A DNA stretch of 64,000 bases from Scolanthus callimorphus (taxonomy: Eukaryota; Cnidaria; Anthozoa; Actiniaria; Edwardsiidae), in contig CM066914.1 of the NCBI GenBank assembly GCA_033964015.1, positions 7,307,831 to 7,371,830 on the forward strand, read 5' to 3'. Shown one piece after another: positions 59,901 through 64,000 of this stretch. The stretch's first letter is position 1, and each line of letters starts with the position of its first letter. The position numbers and the translations under genes are program-made. Under the pieces are notes generated by a model. The model searched no databases. It was not told the DNA's origin and saw only the letters and a list, made by a program, of their open reading frames with translations.

Positions 59901-62613
59901 CATCCCCATGCCTGTACAAGGGAAGTTATCTGTGCTCTGAAAAAATGTTATTAAATTATAATTAACAGGAGTTTTCCAGGAGTCTCTAGAAAATGTCCAG
60001 GACTTTCCAGGATAATAATAAAAATCCAGGACTTTTCAAGTTTTTTTGGGAGCTGTCTGATCCCTGAATTTAAGAAAGCAAATTTGTTTATTTTCTTCTT
60101 GGTTACTGGGTTTCTTGGGTACACTACCGAACGATACATGAATACTTTTGTAAATAAATTTTTAGATATAACTTAGCTATACCGTATTTACCCGTGTATA
60201 ATGCGCACTTTTTTCAGTCCAAAATGAGCCTCAAAAACGTGATGCGTATTATACACGGAACTTCATTTACGGGGAAACAAATATTTGCATAACAACAGAA
60301 ACAATAAAACCCAACCTATTGGTTGTTTTAATGCTCAAATAACCAATGACTAAGGAGAGGAAATGTCAAGAAAGTAGTCAAGATTCGAACGACCGGCAAT
60401 GAAAAACCGGGTCACTGTTGTTTTTGAATGCGAGGGACAGAGAAGCCTGCTTGTTTACAACATGTTCAAGGCCCATGACAGACAGCGTGAAAGCTGCTTT
60501 CCAGTGAGAAAATACAGATCTTGCTGTTATTCCTGGTGGATTAATGTTGCTTCTACAGCCATTGGATGGTTGTTTGAACAAACCATTCAAGGACTGCATG
60601 AAAAAGCTGTGGATGAACAGGATGGCTGAAGGAAATCACGAGTTTAAGGCGAGCGCTTAGCGGTGGGCGATATCACTCAGCCGAAATTGAATTGAATTAA
60701 GATACCTTTAGGTACATTTCACTTCATTTATACAAATGTAAATAGCTTTGATTTCAAGTTCGAATCAATATTATGAAATGTTGTAAATAAATCAAGTGAG
60801 AATTGCATTTGATTGTTGATGATATTTCCCCAAGTCATATGGTTGTTGGAGGTCTGAAGTTTTTTATTGCATTCTTTTGTCACACTATTTTTTCTCAAAA
60901 TTGACCCTCAAAATTGGGGTGCGTATTATACACGGGTGCGCATTATACACGGGTAAATACGGTATAGATTTTAGAATTTTACCATTTTACCATTTTATCT
61001 TTTATATTTCATTTGTAAACTCGCTTTTTATCATAGCATTGTAACATAGGATATGTATTTTTATCATATGAAAATAAAGACCTATTATTATTATTATTAC
61101 TATAGCATAGCTGTCGACTCTCCCACATTAGGTGGGAGTCTCAAGATTTTGAGCCTTGTCTCAAGGTTAAAATTTGCTTTGTTCTCATACATTTACAGTA
61201 CTGTATTTCTCCTGCACAACTTTCTTGGATGTTTAATTCTTATATATTTGTTGCATTTCTTACAAAATCTCCAGATTTCTAAATTTTGAGGGTTGAAAGC
61301 CCCTCTTCAGAGAATTTGAAACAAAATGTGATTGTTACACTGAAAGTGTAAAATAATTGCACTTACCCCTGGGGGGGTGGGGGGGGATTCCCATATTTTT
61401 TGGTTGGGGATGATCGTCGTATCTTTTAGGGGTTAAAATCAGGATGGTTTGGTCTCTTTTAGGGGTGATCGTGATCTTCAATAAATTTTAGGGAGATTTG
61501 TATCTTTTAGGGCCGAAACTTTGTCCAAATTGTTTTTTCTTATGATGGTGCTTCTAAAAACCGTGAGAGAGATTATTTGATTCGAGAAGATGATAAGTTA
61601 GAAACAAACACCGAATTTTCTTGATGGGTATCTTTCACCTTTTACCTGTGTCCTTCGCGCCTACTTGGTACATAAGACCTCATCTTTTAGGGTATCTTTT
61701 AGGGTAATATTTTTTTGAGCCACGCCATGGCCCGCCATGTTTGGTATCTTTTAATCTTTTAGGGATGAAACTGAAAATTTCCGACGATCATCCCTGACCA
61801 AAAAAAAATATTGGAGTCCCCCCCCCCCGGGCACTAACCCTGGGACATCAACTCTCCATTCTCAGCTTTTAAGTCCAAGGGTTGACATCCCTGCAGACTC
61901 TTTATTGATCTGGATAATTCCTGTCCCTACCTTAAATTTCCATGTGTTGTGAGCACTCCTTTTGGTCTTCCTGTGGTTCCACTAGTGTAAATTAGCATAG
62001 CATTACGGCCATCCCAACTTGCTTCTTTTTCTTCTACTTCTGTTTTCACAGGAGGATCTCCCATTACCATAGAAGTTTTTCCTAACAACTTCTTTCTAGC
62101 AATATCTAAATGTGGAATACCATTTTTTTCAGCTATTGGCTGTACTTTGCTCCTGTGTTCTTCTGTGGTTACCAGTAAACTAGCAGATGAATTTTTAATA
62201 AAATAATCCAGCATATCTATAGGATGAGCTGGGGATAATGGCACAGCAATTCCTCCATTCCTCCATATGGCCCATTGCACTGCAACATACTGTACATCTT
62301 GACTACAAAGAAATGCAACTCTCTGTCCCCCAAGATCATTGGTCTTTTCCAGGGGGGTGCAAAGCTCTAGAATATTTTGTCCAACTTCGTTGCTAAATTG
62401 AAGCAGATTATTGTAGGAAAATGTGCCGTTTCTATCAATAACAGCTGGCTTTTCCTTATATTCCCTTGCTCGCAAGAAGAGGACATCGTCTGAGAATTTT
62501 CTTGAAGAAAATTGGGTGATCCAACTAACCCTGGCCGCCAGGCACGCAGTGGCAGTGAACTTGACTAGATTCAATGCTTTTGTTTTCGATAAAGATATGA
62601 ATAAGCTCATCAT
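53943..62613 (-). CDS. ACSF3: Acyl-CoA synthetase family member 3 (malonyl-CoA synthetase)
   Basis: Eleven exons, all GT-AG and phase-consistent: 62613-61931, 59936-59774, 59006-58858, 58353-58289, 57819-57740, 57648-57583, 56917-56820, 56546-56473, 55400-55328, 54848-54725, 54101-53943 (TAA). The enzyme activates malonate (and methylmalonate) to the CoA ester in the mitochondrial matrix, feeding mitochondrial fatty-acid synthesis. The N-terminus is basic, hydroxylated and free of acids for about 40 residues, as in a mitochondrial presequence. Adenylate-forming motifs appear in order: [13 protein letters not shown] (phosphate loop), [36 protein letters not shown], the hinge/A8 region [13 protein letters not shown], and MGKVNKKE with the catalytic C-terminal lysine. 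An in-frame stop lies just upstream of the ATG pair. The only oddity is a shortened A8 loop (RPWD). No frameshift was found, so this gene looks functional. Confidence 0.9.
54139..54402. mobile_element. MITE in ACSF3 intron, AGAGCGGTTTTCACATGACT ends
   Basis: ATAATAGAGCGGTTTTCACA, then TGACTGT, is mirrored by ACAGTCATGTGAAATCCGCT, then CTAATAT. The interior has further pairs (TAGCCAAT / ATTGGCT). It lies between the last two exons of ACSF3. Confidence 0.85.
55800..55862. repeat. Fold-back, GAGGCCTCTGCT family, copy 3 of 3
   Basis: CCCTGCTAGCAGAGGCCTCT faces AGAGGCCTCTGCTAGCAGGG across about 20 bp (TAAGCGAAATGCAGAGAAA). It lies in an ACSF3 intron and is an almost perfect hairpin. Confidence 0.85.
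57043..57430. mobile_element. MITE in ACSF3 intron, TTTATGCCAGGGGGTGG ends
   Basis: AGCATTCATTATTTATGCCA, then GGGGGTGGACTGGCAAG, is mirrored by CTTGCCAGCCCACCCCCTG, then CCATAAATAATGAATGCT. The interior holds a run of 23 C (57126-57148). It is non-coding. Confidence 0.85.
59057..59112. repeat. Short palindrome next to ACSF3 exon 3
   Basis: GCTACCCTGCAAGCAGTGAT is followed, across GAAAGGAGGAA, by ATCACTGCTCGCAGGGTAAGC. It lies about 50 bp upstream (minus sense) of exon 59006-58858. Confidence 0.75.
60180..60964. mobile_element. TIR element with TA flanks (CCGTATTTACCCGTGTATAA ends)
   Basis: TACCGTATTTACCCGTGTAT, then AATGCGCA, is mirrored by TGCGCATTATACACGGGTAA, then ATACGGTA. TA lies outside each end. 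TA duplications are the rule in Tc1/mariner and pogo elements. The internal ORFs (60399-60629 plus, 60599-60378 minus) are not recognisable transposase, so it is probably non-autonomous. It lies in the first intron of ACSF3. Confidence 0.75.
61366..61836. mobile_element. TIR element, family G, copy 3
   Basis: The left end is G-rich and ends GGGGATGATCGTCGTATCTT. The right end mirrors it: CGACGATCATCCCTGACCAA, then a C run and GGGCACTA. TATCTTTTAGGG words recur inside. It lies in ACSF3 intron 1. Confidence 0.75.
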
Positions 62614-63089
62614 CTTAGTTTACTTGATTGCTATAGCGACATTGATCTCATAGACAATAGAGAAATCGACAAAATTCTACCTGGAAAACCAATGTCCATC
62701 TGCCGTCTGCCATGATGCCGTCGCGTGACATTTTCCCCGTTAACCGAGGAGTACTGGGTCGACACCACAGTTATCCCACGAAAATAAAATGTGCAAATAC
62801 TCAAAAAGAGAAAATTTCTCTGTACCTACAACGAACATGTTTCCTTTCGCTATGCGTAGGATTATTTACTATTTCAATTTGTTTAGTTGCTACAAATTTT
62901 CTCTCAAAAACGTTTTTCCCCGGAATAGATTTGTCGTTGCTTCCGGTCGACGTCCGCATGATGGTATGACGTCATCGATCTTGTCCTCATCTGCATATTT
63001 CCGCCCTAGAGATAGGAATAACAACACTCCGCTATGAGTTTCTGCTGATAAGCGAGCTTAAATCTGCTTTTATATCGTCCTCACGGGCC
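62614..63089. promoter_or_regulatory. Putative shared divergent promoter of ACSF3 and the ABCA gene
   Basis: Only 476 bp separate the ACSF3 start (minus) and the ABCA start (plus), so 5' UTRs and both promoters must fit here unless further upstream exons exist. CpG-containing stretches occur at 62705-62765 (GCCGTCGCGTGACATTTTCC) and 62940-62975. No convincing TATA box was found. Regulation in common is inference from spacing alone. Confidence 0.5.
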
Positions 63090-63682
63090 ATGGCGAATAG
63101 TTTTCGCCAGTTTAGGCTCCTAGTATGGAAAAACTTCATACTTCAGGTGAGTTATTTGCGAGATTTTCGCGACGTTTAACTGCAGTTGTCAGTCCGTGTT
63201 GGAAGAGGCTTTCCTCTAATGTTACATCAAATTTACTCGTTTACTTAGCTGCAAACGTTAAACAGTTAAATGAACAAATAACTAACTAACTGTTCTCGGG
63301 GTCAAGTAGGTTTAAAAGAGATTCAGTTTAACGCGTATTTTTGCCCGGCCAGATCAAAACGCGTCCCAACTTCGCACGCAAACAACTCCAAACTTTGGAC
63401 CAAAGTCAAGTTATCTCACTTCAGAGTTTTCAAATGAAGATTATTTTCTTGTAGAATTTATACCAGTTAGCGCTAGATTCTTACGCCTTCAAAGTCATTT
63501 CAAACTTTTAGTTTGATAATGAGCAATTTTATTTGCGATACCTTTTTTTTTTCGACGAGAATCACACTTTTTAAGCGTTCTTTGCACCTGCTTTTCTTAT
63601 TTACCCAGATCCGACGTCCAATTGGAACAACGTTTGAGATTCTGCTTCCTGTTCTGCTCATCTCCATTCTAGTTCTGCCCAA
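63090..63682 (+). CDS. ABCA-type ABC transporter, first two exons (continues beyond window)
   Basis: Exon 1 is 63090-63146: ATG in a strong context (GGGCCATGG), encoding MANSFRQFRLLVWKNFILQ, then donor GTGAGT. Exon 2 is 63609-63682: IRRPIGTTFEILLPVLLISI then LVLPK, then donor GTAAGT, leaving phase 2. The pattern F-R-L-L-x-W-K-N followed by a basic turn and the first membrane helix (E-x-L-L-P-V/L-L) is the N-terminus of full-length ABCA lipid transporters. Everything after residue 43 lies outside the window, including both nucleotide-binding domains, so the subfamily member cannot be named. It diverges from ACSF3. Confidence 0.7.
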
Positions 63683-64000
63683 GTAAGTAGATTTTTTTTA
63701 GCAGTCTTTAGTGTCTAGTGTTTATTCTTGCTGTGGTAGTGTAGACCCAAGTCTTGTGGTCTTTATAGTCTTTACCAAAATGGTTGCAAAAGATAGCGGT
63801 CGTATCATTACGTAATGTGCGTACGTTATGTAACTTAATATTTTTATTTATTTATGAAAATGATTTTTTATTTATGAAAATGATGCAGAGCACGTTTAAG
63901 AGTACGTTTTATCAGACAGATAAGCTATTAGATTTTAGATTGAAGCACTTGAGCAAAGGACTAAGCCGGGATTAGTAATTCATTATCTTGTCATTATACA

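Noticed and set aside
1..64000. Operons, ribosome-binding sites, CRISPR arrays, bacterial insertion sequences, attachment sites
   Set aside because: All genes here are split by GT-AG introns and the repeats are eukaryotic TIR elements; the tandem arrays at 14 and 24.6 kb have no unique spacers.

Overview
The window is eukaryotic, animal-type DNA, most likely from a cnidarian and probably a stony coral; the lineage is inferred from gene content, compact GT-AG split genes and a very dense load of short terminal-inverted-repeat (TIR) elements, with no database search behind it. There are no operons, ribosome-binding sites or prokaryotic features. Coding sequence lies in small exons (15 to about 1,640 bp) between introns full of MITEs, fold-back palindromes and long G or C runs.

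Layout. 1-12 kb: repeats only, including a broken pogo/Tigger-type transposase (5.2-7.35 kb, minus) and a 3' fragment of a non-LTR retrotransposon reverse transcriptase (about 11.3-11.7 kb). 13.0-19.7 kb, plus: an amidase-signature enzyme gene of eight exons carrying several one-base frameshifts, one in the loop of the catalytic serine; its second intron holds a TIR element with 34-bp and 13-bp tandem arrays. 19.7-22.8 kb: repeats. 22.9-43.6 kb, minus: a gene for a scaffold protein with an N-terminal PH-like domain, a coiled coil, a disordered middle, a PDZ domain and a Tamalin/CYTIP-like coiled-coil tail; I could chain about 20 exons by splice site and phase, with uncertainty around 25.4-24.9 kb and four frameshifts in the last exon. 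45.1-50.3 kb, plus: a secreted coiled-coil pentraxin with five probable one-base lesions. 52.7-53.1 kb, plus: a small intact ORF of 124 residues starting Met-Gly-Cys. 53.9-62.6 kb, minus: an intact 11-exon acyl-CoA synthetase, ACSF3 (mitochondrial malonyl-CoA synthetase). 63.09 kb to the end, plus: the first two exons of an ABCA-type transporter, divergent from ACSF3 across 476 bp.

The genes are not an obvious pathway. The points most worth following are: (1) a PH plus PDZ-coiled-coil architecture in one gene; (2) a 13-bp minisatellite that grew inside a MITE; (3) a MITE family with 9-bp target duplications, nested in itself; (4) clustered one-base frameshifts at short homopolymers in the amidase, the pentraxin and the last scaffold exon, while ACSF3 is intact, so that recent gene decay and local assembly error must be told apart.
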